Shown here piece by piece: positions 47,038-57,935 of a DNA stretch of 64,000 nucleotides. The first letter of the stretch is position 1. The number at the start of each line of letters is the position of its first letter. A program made the translations under genes and the position numbers. The notes under the pieces are model-generated. The model saw only the letters and a program-made list of their open reading frames with translations. It searched no databases and was not told where the DNA came from. Source of the stretch: Gnomoniopsis sp. IMI 355080 (Eukaryota; Ascomycota; Sordariomycetes; Diaporthales; Gnomoniaceae). The DNA is taken from positions 1 through 64,000 of the forward strand of contig JAPEVC010000041.1 of assembly GCA_027946555.1 (NCBI GenBank), in the 5' to 3' direction.

Positions 47038-48744
47038 TTACCAGTCATCGAGGCTCAATGGGAAATACTCATAGAGCTCCTCTTCATCATCATCAATATT
47101 TTGTGCTGCATTCAGACCTGTAGCTGTGATCTTTGACAGATGTGGTGATGTGGAGTCGGATTTAGACCGGCCAGGACTGCGCTCATCCTCGGAAAGGGAC
47201 AAGTTGATTGGTAAAGTTGAGAGAGCTGGACGTTGAAATGAGTCGTTTCGCGGTGTAATTGGCCCTTTGGTCAGACAAGCGCTTGCAGATTTATTCGATG
47301 TGTCTGATGACCATGCTGGTATTGGCGGCCGGCTAGGATGAGGGGATACTGCCACTTTCTTGGCTGGGTGTGAGCTCTGCCGTCCGAACGACGGCGAGGG
47401 TATCCAATCGCTGGAGGGCTGTGTCATGGCGGTCAGCGGGAAACATCAGGATGTCTATTTAGTCTTTCTTTAGTCTCGGTGTTCGTACCTGTGTAGTCCC
47501 CTCTGATAATGAATGATACTTTTGGAGACTGTGACCTAACTCGGCGCCCGGCTCCGTCTTTGGAACTGGCGAAGTATCAACTGCAGTGGACCCCGTAGCT
47601 CTTTTCTCGCTCTTCTTGTCGCCCGATACAGATACGTCCTTGCGGCTGTCGAAATTTCTCGGGCTCCGTCCCCTGACAATGACGGGCCCAGACTGTATTT
47701 CCGCAATTTTGACGAATTCGCCATTCTCCATCTTGCTGAGCAGGTTGATTTGTACCAAGTAGTGCTGCTGGAGGCCCTTGCGCCGACCGTTGTTTGCCGT
47801 AGCATGCTTGAACTGGAGCCTCTTCCAGGACACGGGGAGTGAGATGCGGTCATGATCCAATTCCTGCCCAGCCGAAAGATCCAGAGGTATCTTTGGTGGC
47901 ACAGCCGGGGACTTCGAATCCTCGCCCCCAGATGACTTCCACGGTATCGATATTATCTCGGTGGGCTTGCCCTCGATCGATTCTTTGGCTGAAATGGAAG
48001 CGGCTAGCTCGAATATTGGGAGTTGCTGTCCCTGGTCGTTCATTGTATGGGTTAGGTGACGGGGCAAGGTGATTTGGCCTGAGCATTGCCATAGATTCCT
48101 CCGGTAGCACGTGAGCTCCAGCGGCCTCCCCGTATTCTCTCCTCCAAAGACGTCCTCGGCGACAAAGAACATGCCCAATAGCTCGGCACTCATGTTGGCC
48201 TCTGCAAAGTTGCCCTTGTCATCGATCATCTGGGATGTAAAGATCGGGGCGGAGAAGCCGAGGAGTTTGTTGTCCACGCCCTCCTCCTGCTCTGGAGAGT
48301 CTTCGCGGAACGGCTCACTGTTGGCGGGCACATCGTAGGCTGGGCGAGCAGAATAAGCGAAAGGGTCTTCGAAGGTGTTGAAGCTGTCGAATTCGTAAGA
48401 GGGAACGAAAGGAAGCGGTGCAAGGCCGCTCACGCCGTCACTGGGAGAGGGAAAAGACACAAGTCTTTGGTCAGCCGTGTGGTCGATCTCTTACCCGGAG
48501 CAGGTCCCCTTTGCGCACATGTGTGCCGCGCGCGCCCGTTGATTCAAGACGGGAGGATTCTCTTGCATGTATGGGTGGGTCGGTGTTCTTCTTCTTACAG
48601 GAGCGAATCGTCAAAATTCAGATCTTGGTCAAAGACGTCCATGGCCACGCCGCCATTCGTGAGATCGCCCATGTCGAGACCGTGGGAGGGACCGCCAACG
48701 CCTGGCAGCCCGGTTCCATGGCCTGAGTTGTAAGTTGTCTGCAT
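47038..48744 (-). CDS. ron1: Ndt80-like (p53-fold) transcription factor of the GlcNAc cluster
   Basis: Predicted pathway regulator. In Trichoderma the Ndt80-like RON1 of the same cluster activates the GlcNAc genes. Three exons (48744-48599, 48440-47489, 47418-47038) give 492 aa. The N-terminal about 110 residues are acidic and Gly-rich with aromatic acidic patches (MDVFDQDLNFDDSLL, YEFDSFNTFEDPFAY) suited to activation. The DNA-binding domain covers about 110-310, including LELTCYRRNLWQCSGQITLP, PVSWKRLQFKHATANNGRRK and LQQHYLVQINLL, and ends at SGPVIVRGRSPRNF. The C-terminus is Ser/Pro-rich, ending in an acidic DDDEEELYEYFPLSLDDW. The first splice reads FDDSLLDGVSG. It converges with hxk3 and runs in tandem with nag3. 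Confidence 0.94.
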
Positions 48745-49552
48745 CCTCGAGGTGTCGCCATGCGAACACGATGGGGATTAGATGGGCTTTCGACAGGCAA
48801 CTTCTCCGGAGCGGTCTGCCGGAGTCGGCGTGCTTGCAATAGACGCCAGTGGAGGAACGCCGGTGGTGATTCTCGGTATAAGCACAGGCGAGGAAAGACC
48901 TTGGGAGACTGAATTGGTAGGTACTGAATACGGGCACTCGAACGGCGCCCTGGCGACCCCGGCCGGGCGTACGCTCAGGTACCCAGGTACCTGGGTGGCC
49001 CCTCTTGTGACCCTGTACGGCGTACCCGCCATTGATTGCGGGGATCATGCCCGCCACGCGCGGGACATGGGTGACCCATGCTTCTGAAGGAAGCCCCGGA
49101 TTCCTTCTTCTGGATTACTTTCTCTGGATGTACGGACGAGTACCCGAGTAGATACAGTCTCCTAACGGTCCGTAATAAAAGTAGTCATCACGACTTATAC
49201 CTTGCCTGTAGACAAGATTATGTATATCCAGAGAAAAACTAGACGACTACTGACAAGCTCCTCTTCCAAGCAGCGATTTCAAGTAATATGGCTGTATTGC
49301 AAGTACCTATTGTGGACTTCTTCCCCGTCCCAGTGGTTTGGGAAGCGTCCGTGGGTAACTAAACCTTAAAAAGTGGCAGGTATCACTGTTTTCAGTAACC
49401 GCTATATCAATATTGCAGCAAGTTTCCACGCTTGGGATGAGGACCATAATCAAGGCGGTTAGGGCACTACGCGCCCATTGATAACCGTAGCACGCAGCAA
49501 TCCATCATTCATCGTTTCAAGTCTTGAACTTCCACTCCGGGCCTACACAAAC
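48745..49552. other. ron1 promoter and nag3 3' region, with GGTACC palindrome
   Basis: Holds the upstream region of ron1 and the 3' UTR of nag3. A perfect 14-bp palindrome, CCCAGGTACCTGGG, lies at 48982-48995 within a cluster of GGTACC words. No coding sequence is supported. Confidence 0.5.
48982..48995. repeat. 14-bp perfect palindrome CCCAGGTACCTGGG
   Basis: About 240 bp upstream of the ron1 start. It could bind a dimeric factor, but related GGTACCTAGGTA-type words recur elsewhere (for example 56236-56248), so it may simply be common in this genome. Confidence 0.8.
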
Positions 49553-52500
49553 TCACGACAGATCAGACCACTGGTATGCGTCAGTAATTCATGCGGTCTT
49601 TCCAACAGATAGAGACAGTCAAGTCAGGACACTCACATTGTCTGCAGCGTTCGTGATCTCTTCAAAGGACTGCAAAACCTGGAACCCCATGGCCAGGAGC
49701 GGCGCCTGCAACTCATCTGTGACCCAGCTCAGCACACTTCTGGCAGCCCCATGTGCCTTATTCTGTCGCACGCTCATGTACGCCAGCCCTTGAAGGACCA
49801 ACGTTGCTTGAGCGCTCGGTGCGATCATGGGAGCAACGATTCCGCCCACGAGCTGATTCTGCGTGGTGCTCTGTAAACAAGGTACCTTTTGCGACAAAGC
49901 ACTCTCCGGGCTTGAAATGATGATGGTCCCGAGGATCTCGCCTAGATTGTTCTTCGCTCTCACAACCCCACAGGCCTTGCCTTCCTGTAGCGCAAGCTTG
50001 TACAGCTCGAGGACCTGCTTGTTAGAATGGGCACCGATGTGACCGAGCACGTTGTCTGCGTTCTCCAGTCCATGTATAAGATCGAAGTTGATGCCAGCAC
50101 GTGCTATACTCTGTGTCAACCCTTCGGGTGCAACCCACTTAGCCGTGTCCGTCAGTAAAATGTTGTTAAGTCGGCGAGGGAACTGTACGTCCCACCCGTT
50201 ACTGGCAAACCATGGTTTTAGAGATGCACTGTCGTCCGCTGGGATACCGAGAAAAATGCTGGGAAAAGACGTCCCTAACTGAATGTTGCTGATCCCAGGC
50301 TTTTGGATGAGACCCCTCAGTGCTCGCCGATGTAGTGAGCGGCCAATCGCAACATTACGCTTCGTTGGGTCGACTAGTAGGCCTCCGATGTAACCAGTGC
50401 CGTTGAGATAGTATGTCGCACAAAATCCGTAGAGCGCCTTTGTGCTGCTGTTTCGGACGACAAAATGTGACTCTTCGATCTCGGTATTGAAAAGCTCGAA
50501 GGATGAGGCAGAGGTGTTTCTAAGGAAGTCAAGATTGGGCGCGCTGGCTTTTGAGACAGCTCGGATGAGGTCATTCAGACCACGTGCATCTCTGAAGCTC
50601 TCGTAGTTTTCGACCAGCCATTGCTGCCTCGATTTCACGACCTTTTTGCTCTTCCTCAATGTACCGGGAAGCGTTCCTTTGGGTGTAAACTCGCCGAAAA
50701 GGGCCCTGACAAGCGCCTGGACACAAGAGTATTAGACCTTGAAGCTACATCAATATTGCATATTGTGCAGACTTACCTGCATCGCCGTTTCCGTAAAGTC
50801 AAAAGTGCAGACATATGTCCCCACTGTCTTATTGTCCAATGCAAAGTCATAAGGCGAACTAACAGCGACAACGACCAGAGACTTTTTCTGCCCGCTGGCA
50901 CGAAGCATCGAGCACATCATCGCCACGTGTTTGGTGAACCCTGACTGGTATAGATTGCGGTTGGCATCTGCCGTGACAATGATGATCACCGATGCCCGGT
51001 TGATCAAATTCTCGTGCACAGGCCGTACACCGTTCGCAGTGTATGATGTGTGGAGGACCTTGCCGTTTCTTGCACGAGTGATCGACCTTCCGAGTTCTCG
51101 AAACACACCTTCGCCACTCATTATAGCGCCCCTATCGCGGTGAATCCATTTATCATGGATCGAGAAACCGCCGCCATCCTTATGGTTCTTGGACTCAATC
51201 GCCTTTGTCGCTGTTGATGCTGGTAGAGGCTTGACTAGCGGAGTTAACAGAAGTAACTCTTCACTCTGGCCCATGGAATCAGATAGCGGTAGAAGTCTCT
51301 CCCTATCTCGCATCACAGTGATGGAGCTTTCATAGGCTTGTTTGGACAATTTGAGATGTGAAGGATGCATCTGTGACAGCAGAGAAATGCCCGGAGGGTT
51401 GAGAGCCTGCGCCCAGGAAGTGCACCCTGACTTCATTCGCAGAACTCGTCTCAACGAGGTCATGATCCTCTCACGTTTGATGATGCCGTTTTCGATTCCT
51501 AATTTGAGTCCAGCAATGCCCTCCAGTTGGATCTGAAATCTAGTCAGCGGCATATTCAATTCTTACGACCATCTTTCGCGGAGCCAAGGGTTATGGGCAG
51601 TATCGGATGGATCGATCCCATAGGTGAGCTTATGGCCTACATTGAAGTCTCTGCACAGAAGAATGAGGTCACATCCTGCTTCCACTGCCATGACTGTGCC
51701 TCCTTTGACGCCGATCTCTTGATACAAGGCCTCCATCTCAAGGCACTCAGAAATAGCGACCCCTTCGAATCCCAGATCCTGTCTCAGCAAGTCATCGACG
51801 ACCTGATCCGAGAGACACGCATGGGACACGTTCATATTGGCAGAGGCAATACCGCAGCCTCCAACAAAGACAGCGTCCAGGTTTCCAGTTGCGATGGTGC
51901 TTCTGTACGGAACCAAGGCGCTAAGACTGAGTTCCTCGAGGGTCTGCGTGATGATTGGAATATCTAGGCTCGAGCCTCTGAAATCTAGATTTCCATATGT
52001 TGGGAAATGTTTGCCGCTTGTCGCAACACCTGCATCTTTGTACCCATTGATGGCAGCAATGCTGTACTGGGAGACCTCCTGGGGATCATCGCCACTGCTC
52101 CTGACACCGATGGGCTGGAAGCGAGCGTTGGTGAGGACGTCAAGCACTGGCCCGAGGATGAGATTGACTCCCACAGCAGAGACTTCTTTCGCGGTAGCTT
52201 TGGCTATGTTGTATGCCATGTCAAGGCTGCCAGTGGCAGCCACTCCCATAGCACTGGGGAACTGACAGATGTAGTCCTCATCGAAGAGACTATTGACGCC
52301 GCCATTCTCCTGGTCCAGGGCAATGAGTAGTGGGACAGGGTGGCCTGCCTGGTGGGCGATGCTCTGCAGTTCCTGAACAAGCTTTGCTGTCTCATCGGCC
52401 GCTTAACAAGTCACAAGTGAGTTAGCATCCACAACAACAGGTGAGACTCAGAGATTTGGTAGACCTGTATTTACACTTCAAATTCTTGGCTGTGAGGATA

Positions 52501-52722
52501 ATGGAGCCAAGATGATGCTCCTCGATGAGGCTGCGTATTTGTGGTGTGACTGCGGTGCCGTCCCATCCCATCAACAGCATTTGGCCAATGGCCCTACCAC
52601 GAACCCCGTATCAGCCTCAAAGATGTACCAGATGTGGTCACGGAGGTGATGCTCTGTGTGTAAATTACCTACCAATCAAGGTCATGCCATAGTGGGTCCA
52701 GGTCCCCTTCAGTCTTAGCCAT
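49553..52722 (-). CDS. nag3: GH3 glycosidase-like domain fused to C-terminal GNAT acetyltransferase domain
   Basis: Annotated in related clusters as a GH3 beta-N-acetylglucosaminidase; it would act intracellularly because no signal peptide is seen. Exons: 52722-52673, 52593-52475, 52401-51641, 51532-50777, 50716-49637 and 49570-49553, about 927 aa. The last 18-nt exon is inferred from a GTGAGT donor; unspliced, translation stops at 49619 instead. The GH3 barrel covers about 17-330 (IGQMLLMGWDGT, LLIALDQENGGVNSL, SGKHFPTYGNLDF, VAISECLEMEAL). The sugar-binding second half reaches about 562 (VIIIVTADANRNLYQSG). The GNAT part follows, with acetyl-CoA loop GYIGGLLVDPTKRNVAIGRS near 650-670 and a second GNAT-like half after it. 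Two catalytic positions differ from bacterial NagZ, described in the findings. Divergent from dac1. Confidence 0.92.
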
Positions 52723-54073
52723 GTCGTTGGCTACCTGAGGCTCTCGCTTGACATTCCGATATGGCGCATTCACGGCTCTTCGAACCCGGGCTTCACGCAA
52801 ATATTGCCCTCAAATAGAGTACAAGCTAGCTTGCTCTCGCCCCAGGCTCGGATCCGATACCAGGATAGGAGACGAGATGCGACTCGATAGCTTCCACCGG
52901 ATTATGATTATGTCAACACTGCAGCCGGTGTAGTACTCGGGGAGCCGGAGCGTTGACCTTGGCTCTAAAGAGAGACAACAGTTGGCGTGCCGGCGTCAGC
53001 ATGGTACTCGCTGAGCTACATTCGGCTCGGCGTGTGGGAGGAGCCAGAGGAGCCGGCCAAGACATGCACTTGGCCGGTCTTGGTAGATTGTTTAGGGTTA
53101 GGGTAAATCATTTCCTGATTGGTTGTTGGAAAATGTCACTCTGCCGTTTACGCTAAACTGCGATAGGAAGTGTGTTCGAATCGTCCCAAGGTTTGTTCCA
53201 TCATCGAAAGCCAGGGCATTCAACGTTACATCCAGTTGCCATCGTCTTCACTAGAACATCCACTCTTTACCACACGTATCTCTGGGAAGCTTCAACGTCG
53301 CCTTGCCCCTCCATCATGTGAAAGTAACATCCGAAGTGGGACGTTCATGAGATTGATTCAATATTCTCCTGGCTTCGGAGCAAGTTTCATCTGTACGGGC
53401 GACTTTGCCTCTACAAGAGAATAAAGACATAGCACACGTGTACTACGGGCTTTGGGCTACTAGGTATTGGAGAACGACATATGCTTCGCAACATATGTCA
53501 TGATGGCTGTCAAGTTTCAAAGAGATGAGGTACCAGCGCCATGGGATTCTAGCTCCCCAGAGAAACCTCTCCGTTACTTTGGGCCAGAGACTTTGTCCAT
53601 GTGTGGTCCACTACCACCAGGCATTGGCTTACTGTGCTGGCACTGTGCGCGGTGACATCAACAAATCAGCAGCCTTTATCGCAGACTACCTTTACTTGTC
53701 ATGGCTTTGCATTGACGTACTCCGATGATGAGGCTCCATGGTAGCCTCAGATCCTAGGGCTCCACCAACCTGTCAGCATATCATTTCTCCTCGAGGCGAG
53801 CAAGGCTTATGCCGGAAGGTTGAGACATGACCGAGTACCTTCTCTCGGTTGCTATCGGCGACACTTTCAGTGCCACTGACGGCGTAGGTGCTACGTGCGG
53901 ACCCTGGGTAGGTTGGCTTAAGTATACACTCCCTCTCTTTTCTCACGATCTTGTTATCTATTCATTCATGGAGTACCTCCATCAACAAAGACAGGACGCA
54001 TGGTCCTATCGGCGACGATATCATACCACATTTCCTCCCTAGTCATATTCTTCACACCCTCATCGCCACAAAC
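52723..54073. promoter_or_regulatory. Shared divergent promoter region of nag3 and dac1
   Basis: 1.35 kb between divergent starts. It carries a telomere-type motif TTAGGGTTAGGGT at 53092-53104. Ndt80-core-like words occur at 52796 (CGCAAA) and 54067 (CACAAA, directly before the dac1 ATG). No coding feature supported; the sites are candidates only. Confidence 0.5.
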
Positions 54074-55499
54074 ATGCCTGCCCTCATTACCGCAAGCAAT
54101 GGCATCACCAAATTCACAAATTGCCGTGTCTTGAAAGGCAACTCCCTCGTGGAGGAGGACCTGTGGGTCGATTCGGTGACCGGCAAGATCGTGGAGACCC
54201 AGGTGGCCTTCTACGATGACTTGGTCATGCCTGCTCAAACAATCAATCTCAAAGGTCGCATCGTCTCTCCCGGTCTCATCGATGTCCAGCTCAACGGGGC
54301 CTTTGGCCTCAACTTCTCGACTCATCTTCCGGACATGTCCTTATACGGCAAGTCAGTGCGAGACTTGAATCGACGACTGGTCCAGACTGGTGTTACATCA
54401 TATGTCCCGACTGTTACGAGCCAGACAAGTGACCTCTACCACGCAGTCCTGCCTTACCTCGGACCTTCCGGCTTCAGCCGGATAGCAGAGGATGGCGCCG
54501 AGTCTCTGGGTGCCCATTGTGAAGGGCCTTTCCTAAATCCTGGCAAGCATGGCATCCACAATGTCCAAGTCCTCAGACAGGCGCACACCGTCAAAGATCT
54601 GGAAGACATGTACGGCGCAGCGAACATCAACCCTGAGGTAGCACAAGGTGCACTGCCAGTCAAGATGATCACAGCCGCGCCGGAACTGGGCAACATGACG
54701 CAGCTGATCCCAGAGCTCCAGTCTCGTGGTATCATCTACTCAATAGGCCACTCAGAAGCCACCTACGAAGATGCCTCTGCTGCGGTCGCCGCTGGCGCCA
54801 CCATGATTACTCACCTGTTCAACGCTATGCGGCCACTCCACCACCGAAACCCAGGCATCTTCGGTGTATTGGGTACTACCGAGAGCCTGCCTCGACCATA
54901 CTTTGGAATTATCTCTGATGGAATACACTTGCACCCGAACACCATCAAAATTGCCTACAATGCCCATCCTGACGGGTTCATTCTCGTCACAGATGCTATG
55001 CATATGGTCGGACTACCGGATGGCCGGTACAAGTGGACGAATGGCGAGGGGGAGCATCATATCATCAAGAAGGGGTTTGTGCTCACACTCGAAGGGACTG
55101 ACAGCATAGCAGGAAGGTGAGTCATTTTGAAAGTAAGCCGTCCATAAGGCTTGATGCTAATGACAAGGCTTCAGCTCCATTACTTTGATCGAGTGTGCCA
55201 ATAATTTCCTCAAATGGTCTGGTACGAGCATCCCGAATGTTCTCAGAGCTGTGACGTCGACTCCAGCAGAAATGCTTGGTCTTCAGGGCACCAAGGGCTC
55301 GTTGGAAGCCGGTGCCGACGCCGATCTTGTTATCTTTTCCGAAGAAAAAGATGAAGATGGGGCTCCCCGCCTTGTTATTGACGAAGTCTGGAAATTTGGT
55401 AGCAGGGTGTACCACAAGAGTGAAGCGTATTCGCCGGTCTACTCTCCCATCGATAGCTCTTCCGACCCCTCATCACCAGAGCCCGAGTATGCTATCTAG
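54074..55499 (+). CDS. dac1: N-acetylglucosamine-6-phosphate deacetylase
   Basis: Removes acetate from GlcNAc-6-phosphate to give glucosamine-6-phosphate, between the kinase and the deaminase. Two exons, 54074-55116 and 55175-55499, give 455 aa. Amidohydrolase-fold signatures are in order: GRIVSPGLIDVQLNGAFG near residue 58, GAHCEGPFLNPGKHGIH with metal ligand Glu150, YSIGHSEATYEDA with His226, THLFNAMRPLHHRNPG with His247, and VTDAMHMVGLPDG with catalytic Asp307. ADADLVIF near the end completes the small beta domain. A roughly 25-residue Ser/Pro tail closes the protein. The ATG at 54074 is used because the upstream in-frame extension lacks an ATG and family homology begins here. Confidence 0.96.
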
Positions 55500-56758
55500 A
55501 TACTAAAGTGTGGGAAGGTACAGAGTTATGCAAGGAGAAATCATTTGCTATACATGAGCGGTTGTACATTTTTATTTCTACCTAGCGAGACGACCCCTAG
55601 AAGCTCATTTGTGGTATACCTATCGAGCCAGAAAGATTGAGGATAGACTGGTGTCGGAGTTCTTAAATGTACACTACATAGATCATAGCAATCATATGCT
55701 TCGAGAGTCTGATAGTTTTAGAGATTTTGACGACCATCTTCTCTCATGCCTTCCAAGCTCTCTTAGTAGCCTGGATTCAATTTGGCCTGGGAAAGCATAC
55801 ATAATTGATATCACTTTCGAGCATTCTGCCTGGGAGTCACATGGCTCACGCCACGACCGCGGTATACAATCGATGCATATGAATGATCAAAATCGCATCA
55901 ACCAAGCCACATCATGTATAACGGCTCTACCTATGCTGTCTCATTGTTCCATTGTATGAACATCATTGGCAGATGTTTCATCTGAAGCTGAAGAATGTAC
56001 CTTGTAAGCCCCCGTTTTCGTAGGGACTGTATGTGGCATGATAGACCGCAGACCCACGGACATGATATTGAAAGAATTCATTGTACTTCCCTGCACTGCT
56101 TAAAAGTCCAGATACTTGGTACTAGAGCTCTCGGCCAAAGTACTTAGGTATTCCAGGACAGCATTTCTGCGGCGTAAAGATGGATAGGCAAGGGCCCCGA
56201 GGGAGGAACGACCAAAACTTGAACTACTTACCTGAGTACCTAGGTACCCACTAATGTACCGAATGATCTTTGGCCTTCAACAGCTATGAGACCTCGAGAC
56301 TACATGAGCCAAACCCGTCAAGAACTCGAACTCGAAAAGATTTTCCTTTCTCACCTGTACCTCCTTGGCAGAAGAGCACAATTTCAATGACTACCCATAC
56401 TACGATCTGGCTCCGCGGCTCGATGGCGTATTAGTCGCCGGGATCTACCTGGTAGAATGATGGATGAAAGACAGCCGCGGATCAAATACGTGATCACCCA
56501 ATGCACCCCGGGGTGCCAATTCCTACAAAAAATCTGTAGGGGAAGACGATTGCTTGGTTTGTTGAGACAACAAAGCAGTCATGTTTGACACTTTGCTACT
56601 ATGACTGAATTTCCTAAATTGGAGCCAGCTTTCACAGCGTGCCTTCATCCAGCGGGCCAATTCTCCGTCGGTGAGATACACCGCAACCATGGGAATACTC
56701 CGTGTCTACGCCAGTGCTCCTCGTTTGCTGATCAGTCTCTCTTTCAGGGAGTTCTGCC
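55500..56758. other. Intergenic region at the right border of the GlcNAc cluster
   Basis: Begins with dac1 3' UTR. The rest is AT-rich with GGTACC/CCTAGG words near 56230-56250. No gene seen; in particular no MFS transporter frame that could be ngt1. Confidence 0.55.
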
Positions 56759-57376
56759 ATGGGCTCTACGCTGGACGTAGTGGTATGTCACAGCCCCCTT
56801 TCACTTGTTCCAGCACAACCAAGACCAATAGAAGTTTCAGTAGACGATCCTGATTCCTAACCATTGTCCCTGGTCTTTGGCCGACTTAGCCTGTATCTCA
56901 CGGTACCTTCGTCAGTGAGCCTGACTTTCCGATTCAGCTAGACGCGAAGATTGTGTACGGTTCTGATTATGTGCGGCTCGAACGTTCTCAGACGCACGCT
57001 CGGATCAAAGTCAAAGCCATTCTGAAGTGAGTAACTCTCACCCAAAAGCTTGAGGATAAAAGTTTGTCTATTTTCAGGCGACAGCTAATCATCTGGTGGC
57101 CGACTTCGCCACCAATTCAGGAACAAAGACAATGCTCTACTTTCGTACACTTACAAAGGAATCGTTGAGGTTGACCCAGAATTCCTGCTTATTTTCGCGA
57201 ATGATCCTGAGGCAAAAACAACATCCTATGGGAAAGCAATGTCCCATGTGACGTTTGAGACAGGCTCCGAATCATTGAAAGAGTTGGACCATGATTTGTT
57301 TGTCGGAAGTGCGCACTTTGTAGTGACAAAGAATGGGTACTATGTGGAAACCAAAATTAGTAGAGTAATTGGATAA
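56759..57376 (+). CDS. Small DUF3237-like protein
   Basis: Three exons, 56759-56782, 56890-57026 and 57121-57376, give 138 aa in frame. The fold pattern fits DUF3237: a short strand VSHGTFVSEPDF, then QLDAKIVYGSDYVRLERS, a central core HARIKVKAILKNKDNALLSY, then YKGIVEVDPEFLLIFAND, MSHVTFETGSES and a final HFVVTKNGYYVETKIS. It has no catalytic motif that I can name. DUF3237 proteins often sit next to catabolic or secondary-metabolism genes, as here with a fumarylacetoacetate-hydrolase-family gene. The 24-nt first exon is the least certain part; homology is carried by exons 2 and 3. Confidence 0.7.
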
Positions 57377-57935
57377 GAAAGTGTGAACTTCAGGTATTGT
57401 GATGAATGGCTTGACTTAGGCTTGATTCTGGAATCCCATGTTACGCTAATGAATGGTATGATTGCCCTGGGCTTTGTAGTTGCTTTAGCAAAGGGTTGGG
57501 ACAAATTATACCTTTCTACATGGGTGGTTGAAATGCCCAGCACTTGTGGATTTTCCTGGTGATTTGGGTCATTCAGGTGGTATACACGTACCTTACGATG
57601 CCACAAAGTGATATCTCACTAATACCAAAGGCCTCTTCATGGCTGATGTATACATCTTCTTAAAGTAAAACAGTCCATTTATATGTCACCTGTATAGCTT
57701 CTTATGGAATTACCTCACGTATCCGAAATTGTATGGAGAGCAACCTCCGGAATCCAGCCTCTACTAGGTCCCGCGGATCCAATGTTATCATCAAACACCC
57801 AGTCTTTGGAATACGCAACAAGGTGCTGAAGCTGATAACAAGTAGTATATTTACCATACTTACAGGCATAAATTCTCATGGATTCCATCCTTTAGCACAT
57901 ACCTACGTATGCCTGTTACACGACATACAGCGACT
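57377..57935. other. Intergenic region, no feature recognised
   Basis: AT-rich noncoding DNA between the DUF3237-like gene and the broken hydrolase gene. Confidence 0.6.

Noticed and set aside
53160..53210. GTTCGAATC-like word suggesting a tRNA T-loop
   Set aside because: No matching acceptor stem, D-arm or anticodon arm can be folded around it.
53951..54073. Upstream extension of dac1
   Set aside because: No ATG in the extension; homology starts at the ATG at 54074.
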